Assembly (NCBI RefSeq): GCF_002803065.1
Contig: NZ_NNBL01000022.1
Coordinates: forward strand, 1 to 64,000
Reading direction: 5' to 3'
Source of the DNA: Streptomyces sp. CB01635
GTDB lineage: Bacteria; Actinomycetota; Actinomycetes; Streptomycetales; Streptomycetaceae
DNA: 64,000 nucleotides
This document shows, in pieces, positions 8,607-17,200 of this stretch. The first letter of the stretch is position 1. Each line of letters starts with the position of its first letter. A program made the position numbers and the translations under genes. The notes beneath the pieces were generated by a model. It saw only the letters and a list, made by a program, of their open reading frames with translations, had not been told where the DNA came from and did no database searches.

Positions 8607-8747
8607 GGCCGTAAGGGTACGGTCAGGGCGAGCCCCGGATCCGGGGTGGTGCCGCGGTTCGGGCTCAAAGGTGGATCTCGATAGGCTGACTCCACCAAGC
8701 GATGCCGGGGGCAGGCGCGGCGCCGTACGCAAGGAGGATCCAGAACG

Positions 8748-9986
8748 ATGTCAGGCAACTCGGAGCCGCTGACTCCGCGGGCCAAGCTGGCCGTCACGGC
8801 GGGCAAGGCGGCCGCGGCGGTGTCCCGCGCGGCGGGCCGCGGCAGCGGATCGGTGATCGGCGGCAAGGTCGCGCTCAGGCTCGACCCCGAGCTGCTCGGG
8901 CGGCTTGCGCAGCATCTGGATGTGGTGCTCGTCTCGGCGACGAACGGCAAGACCACCACCACGCGGCTGATCGCGGAGGCCCTGCGCGCCGCCGGCCCCG
9001 TCGTGTCGAACGCGCTCGGCGCGAACATGCCCGCGGGCATCACCTCGGCACTCGCCGGCGGCTCGGACGCGAAGTTCGGCGTGATCGAGGTCGACGAGAA
9101 GTATCTGGCGGGTGTCGCCCGCGACACCGCTCCCAAGGCGATCGCGCTGCTCAACCTCTCGCGCGACCAGCTCGACCGCGCCGCCGAGACCCGCATGCTC
9201 GCCGAGAAGTGGCGTGAGGGCCTGGCCGGTTCGAAGGCGATCGTGATCGCTAACGCGGACGACCCGCTGGTCGTCTGGGCCGCGTCCTCCTCGCCGAACG
9301 TGGTGTGGGTCGCCGCCGGCCAGGAGTGGAAGGACGACGCGTGGTCCTGCCCGTCGTGCGGCGGCGTGATGCAGCGCCCCGGCGACGACTGGTACTGCGG
9401 CGAGTGCGGCTTCCGCCGTCCGACGCCCAGCTGGGCGCTCCAGGGCGACTACGTCCTCGACCCGCACGGCTCGGCCTGGCCGATCCACCTCCAGCTCCCC
9501 GGCCGCGCCAACAAGGCGAACGCGACCTCGTCGGCCGCCGTCGCCGCGTGCTTCGGCGTGCCGCCCCAGGTGGCCCTCGAGCGCATGTACCAGGTGCAGG
9601 CGGTCGCGGGACGCTACGACGTCGTGCAGTTCCTCGGCCGCGACCTGCGTCTGCTGCTCGCGAAGAACCCGGCGGGCTGGCTCGAAACGTTTTCCCTGAT
9701 CGACCCGCCGCCGACCCCGGTGATCCTGTCGGTCAACGCGCGCGGCGCCGACGGCACCGACACCTCCTGGCTGTGGGACGTCGACTACACACGTCTGGCC
9801 GGTCACCCGATCTTCGTGATCGGCGACCGCAGGCTCGACCTCGCCGTGCGGCTCGAGGTCGCCGGCCTGGACTTCCGGGTCTGCGAGAGCGTCGACGAGG
9901 CGGTGCAGTCCGCCCCGCCAGGGCGGATCGAACTGATCGCCAACTACACCGCGTTCCAGGACGTCCGCCGCCGCGTCGGCAACTGA
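8748..9986 (+). CDS. murT: Lipid II isoglutaminyl synthase, MurT subunit
   Basis: 412-residue Mur-ligase homologue that with GatD amidates the alpha-carboxyl of D-Glu in lipid II to D-iso-glutamine, needed for efficient peptidoglycan cross-linking in Gram-positives. The ATP loop SATNGKTTTT lies at about 63-72, and the central Mur ligase domain contains a four-Cys zinc ribbon (C201, C204, C217, C220) characteristic of MurT. The C-terminal DUF1727-type domain ends at NYTAFQDVRRRVG. An AAGGAGG ribosome binding site precedes the ATG, and TAGGCT at 8682-8687 is a plausible -10. gatD follows after 17 bases, giving the standard two-gene operon. Confidence 0.95.
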   Translation: MSGNSEPLTPRAKLAVTAGKAAAAVSRAAGRGSGSVIGGKVALRLDPELLGRLAQHLDVVLVSATNGKTTTTRLIAEALRAAGPVVSNALGANMPAGITSALAGGSDAKFGVIEVDEKYLAGVARDTAPKAIALLNLSRDQLDRAAETRMLAEKWREGLAGSKAIVIANADDPLVVWAASSSPNVVWVAAGQEWKDDAWSCPSCGGVMQRPGDDWYCGECGFRRPTPSWALQGDYVLDPHGSAWPIHLQLPGRANKANATSSAAVAACFGVPPQVALERMYQVQAVAGRYDVVQFLGRDLRLLLAKNPAGWLETFSLIDPPPTPVILSVNARGADGTDTSWLWDVDYTRLAGHPIFVIGDRRLDLAVRLEVAGLDFRVCESVDEAVQSAPPGRIELIANYTAFQDVRRRVGN

Positions 9987-10003
9987 GACCCCGCAGAGGA
10001 TTC

Positions 10004-10738
10004 ATGAGCATGAGCGACAACGGCCTTCGTCTGGTCTGGGTCTACCCCGACCTCCTGAGCACGTACGGCGACCAGGGCAACGCCCTCGTCGTGGAGCGCC
10101 GCGCCCGCCAGCGCCGCCTCGACGTGCACCGGCTCGACGTGCGCAGCGACCAGCCGGTGCCCACCTCCGGCGACATCTATCTGATCGGCGGCGGTGAGGA
10201 CCGGCCGCAGCGTCTCGCCGCGGAGCGGCTTCGGCGTGACGGCGGTCTCCAGCGCGCCGTGGCCAACGGCGCGATCGTCTTCTCGGTCTGCGCCGGTTAC
10301 CAGATCCTCGGCCACGAGTTCATCAACGACCTGGGCGAGCGCGAGCAGGGCCTCGGCCTGCTCGACGTGGTGTCCACGCGCGGTGAGGGCGAGCGGTGCG
10401 TCGGCGACGTACTGGGCGACATCGACCCGCAGTTGGGGCTCCCCCCGCTGACGGGCTTCGAGAACCACCAGGGCATCACGCACCTCGGCCCGTCGGCGCG
10501 GCCCTTCGCGCGCGTGCAGATCGGCAAGGGCAACGGCACGGGTGACGGCACGGAGGGCGCGTTCAACGACACCGTGTTCGGCACGTACATGCACGGCCCC
10601 GTCCTCGCCCGCAACCCGCTGATCGCGGACCTGCTCCTGAAGCTGGCCCTCGATGTCAACGCGCTGCCGCCGGTCGACGACCGCTGGTACGAGGCGCTGC
10701 GCAACGAGCGGATCGCGTCGGCTCAGCAGCCCGCCTGA
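10004..10738 (+). CDS. gatD: Lipid II isoglutaminyl synthase, glutamine amidotransferase subunit
   Basis: 244-residue class I (cobyric-acid-synthase-like) glutaminase that supplies ammonia to MurT. The nucleophile is C96 in SVCAGYQ and the catalytic His is H197 in GTYMHGP. The start is the first of two nearby ATGs (encoding MSMSDNG) because AGAGGA sits at ideal spacing before it. It lies 17 bases after murT. The length matches the family. Confidence 0.95.
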   Translation: MSMSDNGLRLVWVYPDLLSTYGDQGNALVVERRARQRRLDVHRLDVRSDQPVPTSGDIYLIGGGEDRPQRLAAERLRRDGGLQRAVANGAIVFSVCAGYQILGHEFINDLGEREQGLGLLDVVSTRGEGERCVGDVLGDIDPQLGLPPLTGFENHQGITHLGPSARPFARVQIGKGNGTGDGTEGAFNDTVFGTYMHGPVLARNPLIADLLLKLALDVNALPPVDDRWYEALRNERIASAQQPA

Positions 10739-10836
10739 TCGCTGTCCCGCACAAGTGAGCGGGTCAGTCCAGCAGGCGGACGTCAGGTGCGGCCCCGCCC
10801 CCTCCCGCCGGTAGGGTGGCGGGGATCCAGCCGGAC

Positions 10837-10863
10837 AAAGTGGTCCGGTCATCGGCCCACTTT
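10837..10863. promoter_or_regulatory. 27-bp near-perfect palindrome upstream of pfkA
   Basis: Arms AAAGTGG-t-CCG and CGG-c-CCACTTT flank a five-base GTCAT centre and end 17 bases before the pfkA start codon. Ten of eleven arm positions pair. The left arm contains AGTGGTCC, the same half-site as the dre-like element at 3705, but the right half does not match dre. It is probably an operator, or an RNA hairpin in the leader. The regulator is unknown. Confidence 0.55.
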
Positions 10864-10880
10864 GCAAAGGTTCTCGGGCT

Positions 10881-11906
10881 ATGCGTATTGGTGTCCTCAC
10901 CTCCGGCGGAGACTGCCCCGGCCTGAACGCCGTGATTCGTTCGGTCGTGCACCGTGCCGTCGTCGACCACGGCGACGAGGTCATCGGCTTCCACGACGGC
11001 TGGAAGGGCCTGCTGGAGTGCGACTACCGCAAGCTCGACCTGGACGCGGTGGGCGGCATCCTCGCCCGCGGCGGCACGATCCTCGGCTCGTCGCGGGTCC
11101 AGCCCGCGCATCTGCGCGACGGCGTGGAGCGGGCCAAGGGCCATGTCGCGGATCTGGGTCTTGACGCGATCATCCCGATCGGCGGAGAGGGCACGCTGAA
11201 GGCGGCCCGCCTCCTGTCCGACAGCGGCCTCCCGATCGTCGGCGTACCGAAGACGATCGACAACGACATCGCCGTCACGGACGTCACCTTCGGCTTCGAC
11301 ACGGCCGTCGGCGTCGCGACCGAGGCGCTCGACCGCCTCAAGACGACCGCCGAGTCCCACCAGCGCGTCCTGATCGTCGAGGTCATGGGCCGTCACACCG
11401 GCTGGATCGCGCTGCACTCGGGCATGGCCGCGGGCGCCCACGCCATCGTCGTGCCGGAGCGCCCCTTCGACATCGAGGAGCTGGCCGCGAAGGTCGGCGA
11501 GCGGTTCTCCGCGGGCAAGAAGTTCGCCATCGTCGTGGCCGCCGAGGGCGCCAAGCCCGCCCCCGGCTCCATGGAGTTCGACGAGGGCGTCAAGGACATG
11601 TACGGCCACGAGCGCTTCGCGGGCATCGCCACGCGGCTCTCCGGCGAGCTGGAGCAGCGCCTCGGCAAGGAGGCCCGCCCGGTGATCCTCGGTCACGTGC
11701 AGCGCGGCGGCACCCCCACCGCGTACGACCGTGTGCTCGCCACGCGCTTCGGCTGGCACGCCGTCGAGGCCGTGCACCGCGGCGAGTTCGGCATGATGAC
11801 GGCGCTGCGCGGCACGGACATCGTGATGGTGTCGCTCGCCGAGGCCGTCGAGACGCTGAAGACGGTTCCGCAGGAGCGGTACGCCGAGGCGGAGTGCGTT
11901 CTGTAG
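10881..11906 (+). CDS. pfkA: 6-phosphofructokinase
   Basis: 341-residue phosphofructokinase, phosphorylating fructose 6-phosphate in glycolysis. The N-terminal SGGDCPGLN phosphate loop, catalytic PKTIDND (123-129) and MGRHTGWIAL are present. The donor-specificity positions are mixed: Gly at 104 in GGEGT is the ATP type, whereas Lys at 124 is typical of pyrophosphate-dependent enzymes. This combination is described for actinobacterial ATP-PFKs that group with the PPi clade (Amycolatopsis, Streptomyces). It stands alone between a palindromic operator and a strong terminator. Streptomyces usually has more than one pfkA paralogue, so which one this is cannot be told here. Confidence 0.94.
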   Translation: MRIGVLTSGGDCPGLNAVIRSVVHRAVVDHGDEVIGFHDGWKGLLECDYRKLDLDAVGGILARGGTILGSSRVQPAHLRDGVERAKGHVADLGLDAIIPIGGEGTLKAARLLSDSGLPIVGVPKTIDNDIAVTDVTFGFDTAVGVATEALDRLKTTAESHQRVLIVEVMGRHTGWIALHSGMAAGAHAIVVPERPFDIEELAAKVGERFSAGKKFAIVVAAEGAKPAPGSMEFDEGVKDMYGHERFAGIATRLSGELEQRLGKEARPVILGHVQRGGTPTAYDRVLATRFGWHAVEAVHRGEFGMMTALRGTDIVMVSLAEAVETLKTVPQERYAEAECVL

Positions 11907-11923
11907 TTCGCTCCTGAAGAGTC

Positions 11924-11953
11924 TGCCCCCGGTCGCGACCGCGACCGGGGGCA
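11924..11953 (+). terminator. Strong hairpin terminator after pfkA
   Basis: A perfect 13-bp stem (TGCCCCCGGTCGC, 11924-11936, with its complement at 11941-11953) closes a GACC tetraloop 18 bases after the pfkA stop and is followed by TTCTACT. Confidence 0.85.
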
Positions 11954-12009
11954 GTTCTACTCTGGTGCGGACAGACAGCCCATAACCAGTACCAATCAGG
12001 AGCCGGCGG

Positions 12010-12960
12010 ATGGATCACAGCGGGCACGGCATGAACATGGATCTGCCGCCGTTCACGCTGGGGCGAGGCCTCGCATGGTCGGCGGACCCCTTCTTCCTGA
12101 TCGGGTGCCTGGTGGCGCTCGGCCTGTACGGCTGGGGTGTCGTGCGGCTCGCGCGGCGCGGTGACAGCTGGCAGGTGGGCCGCACGCTGTCGTTCGTCAT
12201 CGGCGTGCTGACCGTGATGCTGGTGATGTGCACCAAGCTGAACGACTACGGCATGGTCATGTTCTCCGTGCACATGGTGCAGCACATGGTGATCAGCATG
12301 CTGTCGCCGATCCTGCTCCTGATGGGCGCGCCGATCACGCTCGCCCTGCGGGCGATGCCGGTGGCGCGGCGCGGCTCGAAGGGGCCGCGCGAGCTGCTCC
12401 TGATGCTGCTGCACAGCCGGTACATGCGGATCATCACGCATGCCGCGTTCACGATCCCGCTGTTCATCGCGAGCCTGTACGCGCTCTACTTCACGCCGAT
12501 CTTCGACACCTTGATGGGTTCGAAGGTCGGGCACATCGGCATGATGGTGCACTTCCTCGCCGTCGGCCTGGTCTTCTTCTGGCCGATCATGGGCGTGGAC
12601 CCGGGCCCGCACCGCCCCGGCTATGTGATGCGGATGCTGGAGCTCTTCGCGGGCATGCCCTTCCACGCGTTCTTCGGCATCGCGCTGATGATGGCGTCCG
12701 GGCCGATGATCGGCACGTACGAGCACCCGCCGGCCTCGCTCGGGATCGACGCGCTGGCGGACCAGACGGCGGCCGGCGGCATCGCCTGGGCGTTCAGCGA
12801 GGTGCCCTCGGTGCTCGTGCTGCTCGCGCTGCTCTTCCAGTGGAAGAAGTCCGAGGACCGGCAGGCGCGCCGCAAGGACCGGGCCGCGGACCGCGACGGT
12901 GACCAGGAGCTTGTCGCGTACAACGCGTATCTCGCCTCACTGAACACGCGCGGCCGGTAG
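12010..12960 (+). CDS. CtaG-like cytochrome c oxidase assembly membrane protein
   Basis: 316-residue polytopic membrane protein of the caa3_CtaG family, associated with copper delivery to and assembly of cytochrome c oxidase. About seven hydrophobic segments are visible (for example at 27-45, 63-80, 90-110, 145-165, 180-200, 220-245 and 265-285). The N-terminus (MDHSGHGMNMD) is rich in His and Met, as expected for copper handling, and FSVHMVQHMVISML carries conserved His residues of the family. The C-terminus is charged and cytoplasmic. The upstream terminator separates it from pfkA; CAGGAG precedes the ATG. Copper binding is inferred from composition and family. Confidence 0.87.
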   Translation: MDHSGHGMNMDLPPFTLGRGLAWSADPFFLIGCLVALGLYGWGVVRLARRGDSWQVGRTLSFVIGVLTVMLVMCTKLNDYGMVMFSVHMVQHMVISMLSPILLLMGAPITLALRAMPVARRGSKGPRELLLMLLHSRYMRIITHAAFTIPLFIASLYALYFTPIFDTLMGSKVGHIGMMVHFLAVGLVFFWPIMGVDPGPHRPGYVMRMLELFAGMPFHAFFGIALMMASGPMIGTYEHPPASLGIDALADQTAAGGIAWAFSEVPSVLVLLALLFQWKKSEDRQARRKDRAADRDGDQELVAYNAYLASLNTRGR

Positions 12961-13044
12961 CGCCCGGTGCCCCTGAGGGGTGACCATGGTGTTCAGCCGT
13001 GGTCCGGGCGCTGCGCCGTCCGGGTTACCGGGAGGAGGCGGGCC

Positions 13045-13203
13045 ATGCCCGGATCGATGAAGACGATGGGGGTGCTCACCGTCGGCGCCCTCGTCGCGGT
13101 GACGGCCTACACGGTGGCGCTCGGGAGCAACGGGTGGCTGTGGTTCGGCTGGGTCGTGCTCGGTCTGCTCACCCTCGGGATGGCCGCGTCGCGCAGCACC
13201 TGA
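13045..13203 (+). CDS. Small membrane protein, 52 residues
   Basis: A short gene with an excellent GGGAGGAGG ribosome binding site. The protein has two hydrophobic segments (about 8-25 and 30-46) around a Gly-Ser-Asn-Gly-Trp turn and so is a two-helix membrane peptide. It follows the CtaG-like gene by 84 bases on the same strand and may share its transcript. No family is recognised. Codon use is typical of the neighbouring genes. Confidence 0.65.
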   Translation: MPGSMKTMGVLTVGALVAVTAYTVALGSNGWLWFGWVVLGLLTLGMAASRST

Positions 13204-13239
13204 CGCATGCCCGGTGCCGCGCGAGAGCGGACCCACGCG

Positions 13240-13629
13240 TCAGAAGCGGAAGACGGACCCGGTCGAGGCGTTCATCGTGCAGGCGTTGGCGAACGTCTTC
13301 TCCCAGGTGATCTTCTTGCCGCGGTATGTGCCGCTCGCGCTCACGGTGACCGGGGCGTAGACCTGGGTGCACATCTCCGGGGCCGGGTGCAGCGCGTCCA
13401 GATTCCCCTGCGCCCCGTCGAGTGCGGCGCACGCCTCTGACGCGTGGGGATGGTGCCCGGACGCCCCCGGCTCGCAGCGCAGCAGCTCACCTCGCATCCA
13501 CGAGCCCTGATCCCCGGAGACGGTGAGAAAGACCCCCTGGGGCGCCGGCGGGTCGGTAGCGGTGGCGCGGGCCGGGCCGGCCGCTGCGAGGGCGGTGAGG
13601 GCTGCGGCGGCGAGAACGAGCGGACGCAT
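13240..13629 (-). CDS. Subtilisin inhibitor (SSI) family protease inhibitor
   Basis: 129-residue secreted inhibitor of serine proteases. The first 23 residues form a Sec signal peptide (LVLAAAALTALAAAGPARA). The mature part carries the SSI four-Cys pattern (C52-C67 and C87-C117) and the family end CTMNASTGSVFRF. The start is chosen at the ATG after GGAGG; the longer frame has no signal peptide at its start. By alignment to classical SSI (CPMVYDP), the reactive loop here reads C87-T-Q89-V-Y-A-P, placing Gln rather than Met or Lys at P1. Its target protease is therefore unclear. The nearby extracellular peptidase Tap is a possible partner only by proximity. Confidence 0.9.
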   Translation of the reverse strand: MRPLVLAAAALTALAAAGPARATATDPPAPQGVFLTVSGDQGSWMRGELLRCEPGASGHHPHASEACAALDGAQGNLDALHPAPEMCTQVYAPVTVSASGTYRGKKITWEKTFANACTMNASTGSVFRF

Positions 13630-13819
13630 CACGGGACCTCCGGTGAAGGTGCGGGACGAACGGAGGCCAGGGCACTCCCTGTCCCGGGCGGCCGCCAAGC
13701 GGACGCGCCGTGCGGTCCCCCGGTCGGAGGCGCGGCGAGGTCCGAACGGGCTCTCGCGCGCGGGCCGACGATTGGTTACTGTGCGCACGCATCTGGATTC
13801 ACGGGGAAGGCGGCCCAGC

Positions 13820-14542
13820 ATGTTCTACCGACTGCTCAAGTACGTGATTCTGGGCCCACTGCTGCGGCTGGTGTTCCGGCCCCGGATCGAAGGGCTCGAC
13901 CATGTGCCGGAGTCGGGCGCGGCGATCGTCGCGGGCAATCATCTGTCGTTCTCGGACCACTTCCTGATGCCGGCCATCCTGAAGCGGCGGATCACGTTCC
14001 TGGCGAAGGCCGAGTACTTCACGGGTCCCGGCATCAGGGGCCGGCTGACCGCCGCGTTCTTCCGCAGCGCCGGACAGATCCCCGTGGACCGCTCCGGCAG
14101 AGCGGCGGGCCAGGCCGCGATCCGCGAGGGCCTCGGCGTGCTGAGCAAGGGCGAGCTGCTCGGCATCTACCCGGAGGGCACGCGCTCGCACGACGGGCGG
14201 CTCTACAAGGGCAAGGTCGGCGTGGCCGCGATGGCACTCAAAGGGCAGGTCCCGGTGATCCCCTGCGCGATGATCGGCACGTTCGAGGCGCAGCCGCCCG
14301 GCCAGGTCATCCCGAACCTCCACCGCGTGACGATCCGCTTCGGCGAGCCCCTGGACTTCTCGCGCTACGCGGGCATGGACGGCGAGAAGGCGATCCTCCG
14401 CGCGGTCACCGACGAGATCATCTACGCGATCCTCGGCCTGTCCGGCCAGGAGTACGTCGACAAGTACGCGGCCGACGTCAAGGCCGAGGCCGAAGCGGCC
14501 AAGGACAAGGCCCGCAAGTTCCCGCGGATGCCGCTGAGCTGA
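13820..14542 (+). CDS. 1-acyl-sn-glycerol-3-phosphate acyltransferase (PlsC-like)
   Basis: 240-residue membrane-associated acyltransferase of phospholipid synthesis, transferring an acyl chain to lysophosphatidic acid. Motif I is N-HLSFSD (H41, D46), motif III is YPEGTRS (E119) and motif IV is VPVIPCAM. A short hydrophobic N-terminal segment (YVILGPLLRLVF) likely anchors it. The C-terminal tail is rich in Ala, Lys and Glu. GGGAAGG precedes the ATG at a slightly long spacing. It is divergent from the SSI gene and convergent with tap. Confidence 0.92.
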   Translation: MFYRLLKYVILGPLLRLVFRPRIEGLDHVPESGAAIVAGNHLSFSDHFLMPAILKRRITFLAKAEYFTGPGIRGRLTAAFFRSAGQIPVDRSGRAAGQAAIREGLGVLSKGELLGIYPEGTRSHDGRLYKGKVGVAAMALKGQVPVIPCAMIGTFEAQPPGQVIPNLHRVTIRFGEPLDFSRYAGMDGEKAILRAVTDEIIYAILGLSGQEYVDKYAADVKAEAEAAKDKARKFPRMPLS

Positions 14543-14581
14543 GCCCGGGCCGGATCGAGCGCCCGGCAGCGACGGCACGAC

Positions 14582-14614
14582 GATGGCCCGGCCTCTTGGG
14601 GAGGCCGGGCCATC
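14582..14614. terminator. Bidirectional hairpin between acyltransferase and tap
   Basis: A perfect 14-bp stem (GATGGCCCGGCCTC, 14582-14595, with 14601-14614) and a five-base loop lie between two convergent genes. Confidence 0.85.
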
Positions 14615-14637
14615 ACAGGTTCACCGCGTGACGGTGG

Positions 14638-16242
14638 TTACGGCTTGGGCGTGGCGTGCGGAGCGCACGTCACATCCTTGCTGTCCGTCTTGCCGGTGAG
14701 CAGGTAGGTGTCGACCCGGTCGTTGATGCACGGGTTGGTCAGGCCGGTGACACCGTGGGAGCCCGCGTCCTTCTCGGTGATCAGGCGCGAGCCCTTGAAG
14801 CGCTGGTGCAGCTCGACGGCGCCCTTGTAGGGGGTGGCCGCGTCACGGGTGGACTGGACGATCAGAACGGCGGGCAGGCCCTTGCCGGTCTTCACGTTCA
14901 CGGGGGTCTGCTGCTTGGTGGGCCAGGTGGCGCACGGCAGGTTCATCCACGCGTTCGCCCACGTCATGAACGGGTAGTCCTTGTTCAGACGCGTGTTGTC
15001 GCGGTCCCACTTCTTCCAGCTGGTGGGCCACTTGGCGTCGGCGCACTCGACGGCGGTGTAGACCGCGTTGCCGTTCTCCGACGCGGCGTTGCCCGCGGTG
15101 TCCGACATGTCGGGGGCCGCGGCGTCGACGAGCGCCTGGGTGTCGCCGGCGACGTACTTGCTCCACACCTGCGCGACCGGCACCCACGACGAGTCGTAGT
15201 ACGGGGCGCTCTGGAAGAAGGCGATCAGCTCGGCGGGGCCGACGACGCCACCGATGGGGTTCTTCTTGGCGGCGGCACGCAGCTTCAGCCACTGGGCCTC
15301 GACCTTGGCCTGCGTGTCACCGAGGTGGAAGGAGGCGTCGTTCTTGGCCACCCACGAGGTCCAGTCGTTCCAGCGGCCCTGGAAGGCGACGTCCTGGCCG
15401 AGGTTGGCCTCGTACCAGATGTTGTCGCGCGACGGGTCGACGACGCTGTCGACGACCATGCGGCGGACGTGGCCCGGGAAGAGCGTGCCGTAGACGGCGC
15501 CCAGGTACGTGCCGTAGGAGACGCCCAGGTAGTTGAGCTTCTTCTCGCCGAGGGCGGCGCGGATGACGTCGAGGTCGCGCGCGGTGTTCGGCGTGGTCAT
15601 CTGCGGCAGCATGTCGCCGCTGCGCTCGGCGCAGCCGTCCGCGTACTCCTTGGCGAGCTTGCGCTGGCCGAGCTTGTCGGCCTCGGAGTCGGGGACCGGG
15701 TCGGCCTTGGGGGCCTTCACGAACTCCTGCGGGTCGATGCAGGAGATCGGCGCGGAGTGGCCGACGCCGCGCGGGTCGAAGCCGACGAAGTCGTACGCCT
15801 TCGAAGTCTTCGTCCAGAGCGGGTTCTTGGTGGTCACGCGCGTCGGGAAGCGCATGCCGGAGCCGCCGGGGCCGCCCGGGTTGTAGACGAGGGCGCCCTG
15901 GCGCTCGTCCTTGGTGCCGGTGGAGCCTATGCGGTCGACGGCGAGCTTGATCTGCTTGCCGTACGGCTTCGCGTAGTCGAGCGGCACCGTCACCCAGCCG
16001 CACTGGATGGGCTTGGCTATGCCCCAGTCGGCGGGGCAGTCCTTCCAGTCGACGCCGGCCTTGGCGGCACGGGCCGCCGCGACGGCCGCACCGCGGGCTT
16101 CACGGTCCTGGCCGCTCCGGGAGTCAGCGCTGGCGACGGGCGCCGCCATGGCTCCCGCAATCAGGGTCGCCGCCACCAGGGTTCCGGCGGAGCCGATCAC
16201 CGCCGTCCGGCTGCTTCGACTGGTAAGTCGAGTCCGTCTCAA
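14638..16242 (-). CDS. tap: Tripeptidyl aminopeptidase, secreted
   Basis: 534-residue alpha/beta-hydrolase peptidase (S33) that releases tripeptides from protein N-termini outside the cell. It is very close to the S. lividans/S. coelicolor Tap sequence as I recall it, including LVYNPGGPGGSG, DFVGFDPRGVGHS and the C-terminal CAPHATPKP. The nucleophile is S242 in GVSYGTYLG; the Asp and His lie in STRDAATPY and AGSHGVTG. The start is a TTG at 16242: it sits six bases after GGAGG and gives a normal signal peptide (cleavage after about 39). The longer ATG frame would add 80 residues with no family match. It is followed by a terminator. The 202 bases upstream hold only promoter-like AT-richer sequence. 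Confidence 0.95.
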   Translation of the reverse strand: MRRTRLTSRSSRTAVIGSAGTLVAATLIAGAMAAPVASADSRSGQDREARGAAVAAARAAKAGVDWKDCPADWGIAKPIQCGWVTVPLDYAKPYGKQIKLAVDRIGSTGTKDERQGALVYNPGGPGGSGMRFPTRVTTKNPLWTKTSKAYDFVGFDPRGVGHSAPISCIDPQEFVKAPKADPVPDSEADKLGQRKLAKEYADGCAERSGDMLPQMTTPNTARDLDVIRAALGEKKLNYLGVSYGTYLGAVYGTLFPGHVRRMVVDSVVDPSRDNIWYEANLGQDVAFQGRWNDWTSWVAKNDASFHLGDTQAKVEAQWLKLRAAAKKNPIGGVVGPAELIAFFQSAPYYDSSWVPVAQVWSKYVAGDTQALVDAAAPDMSDTAGNAASENGNAVYTAVECADAKWPTSWKKWDRDNTRLNKDYPFMTWANAWMNLPCATWPTKQQTPVNVKTGKGLPAVLIVQSTRDAATPYKGAVELHQRFKGSRLITEKDAGSHGVTGLTNPCINDRVDTYLLTGKTDSKDVTCAPHATPKP

Positions 16243-16444
16243 CTGAGTCCTCCGTACATCGATTCGATCATTACTTCGATCGGGTTCTCGATCAGTACGG
16301 GGATCCTTGCGCCTGCACCGCCCCTGACAACAGGGACAGTTGACGTTCTTTACCAATCCGATAAACGGTATAACTCGTCCCGGTGAGCGGAATGGGCCCG
16401 TACGGTCGTTTGGTTCGGACCGGCCGGGCCCCTTGGGCCGTCGC

Positions 16445-17200
16445 TCAGGACAGGCGGCGCAGGGCGTCGTCGAGCGTTCCACGCAGCCGCAGCGCGTCGG
16501 ACGCGAGGGCCGTGACCAGGACGGCGGGCCCGGCGAGCGGCGTCAGCGCGGCATTCTCGCCGAGCAGCGCGGGCGACGGCCTGTCCTTCTCGAACTCGGG
16601 CCTTACGACCACGAGTTGACCGAGCGCCCGGTGTCCCGCGAGCACGGCGGGGCCGTCCCAGCCGCCGGGCGCGCCGGGGCCGCAGGCCAGCTCCTGGTCG
16701 AGCAGGGGGCGGCCCGCGCGGTGGACTGTGAGCCGGCTGGCGAGCCGGCCGGGCTCCTCGCCAGTGCGGCCGAGCACCTGTTCCTCACGCAGCACGAGCC
16801 GGGCGCCCGGAGCGAGTTCGGCCCGCGTGGCGACCCGCAGGTCACTCTCGCACGCGGAGATCAACTGCTCGGGCAGCCAGTGCAGTTCGGCCCCGTCGTC
16901 GACCGTGAGGCGGACGTCGTAGCGCGCCTCGCCCTTGGCCTGGCCGGGCAGGGCGATCGTCGCGGCGACGGACCCGATGCGCAGGCGGGCACCTGCCGTC
17001 ACGTGCGCCTCGACACTCATGTGGTCGCCGCCGAGCGGCCCGCTCATGGCGCCGACGAGCATGACGCGTGCGTCGGGACCGGTCGAGCGGATGCGGCGCA
17101 GAGCCAGGGAGCCCTCTGCGTCGAGGACGGGCAGACAGGTGCCGCCCCGGCCGTCGTCACTCGCCGTGATGCGGGCCGTGGAGCGTACGCCTGCGGTCAT
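16445..17200 (-). CDS. ureD: Urease accessory protein UreD
   Basis: 251-residue UreD (UreH), the scaffold that with UreF and UreG loads nickel into apo-urease. The family beta-rich fold is recognisable from LGGDHMSVEAHVTAGARLRIGS and the WLPEQLISACESDL segment. The ATG overlaps the ureG stop codon (ATGA), so it is translationally coupled and is the last gene of the operon. The sequence is less conserved than the other urease genes, as is usual for UreD. Confidence 0.9.
   Translation of the reverse strand: MTAGVRSTARITASDDGRGGTCLPVLDAEGSLALRRIRSTGPDARVMLVGAMSGPLGGDHMSVEAHVTAGARLRIGSVAATIALPGQAKGEARYDVRLTVDDGAELHWLPEQLISACESDLRVATRAELAPGARLVLREEQVLGRTGEEPGRLASRLTVHRAGRPLLDQELACGPGAPGGWDGPAVLAGHRALGQLVVVRPEFEKDRPSPALLGENAALTPLAGPAVLVTALASDALRLRGTLDDALRRLS

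Noticed and set aside
16320..16385. TTGACG and TATAAC promoter on the plus strand upstream of tap
   Set aside because: The spacing is wrong and no plus-strand gene follows; the AT-rich sequence more likely belongs to the minus-strand tap promoter.
14656..16386. Long open frame antisense to tap
   Set aside because: It is the mirror of a G/C-biased coding frame; no family match, and tap is clearly real.
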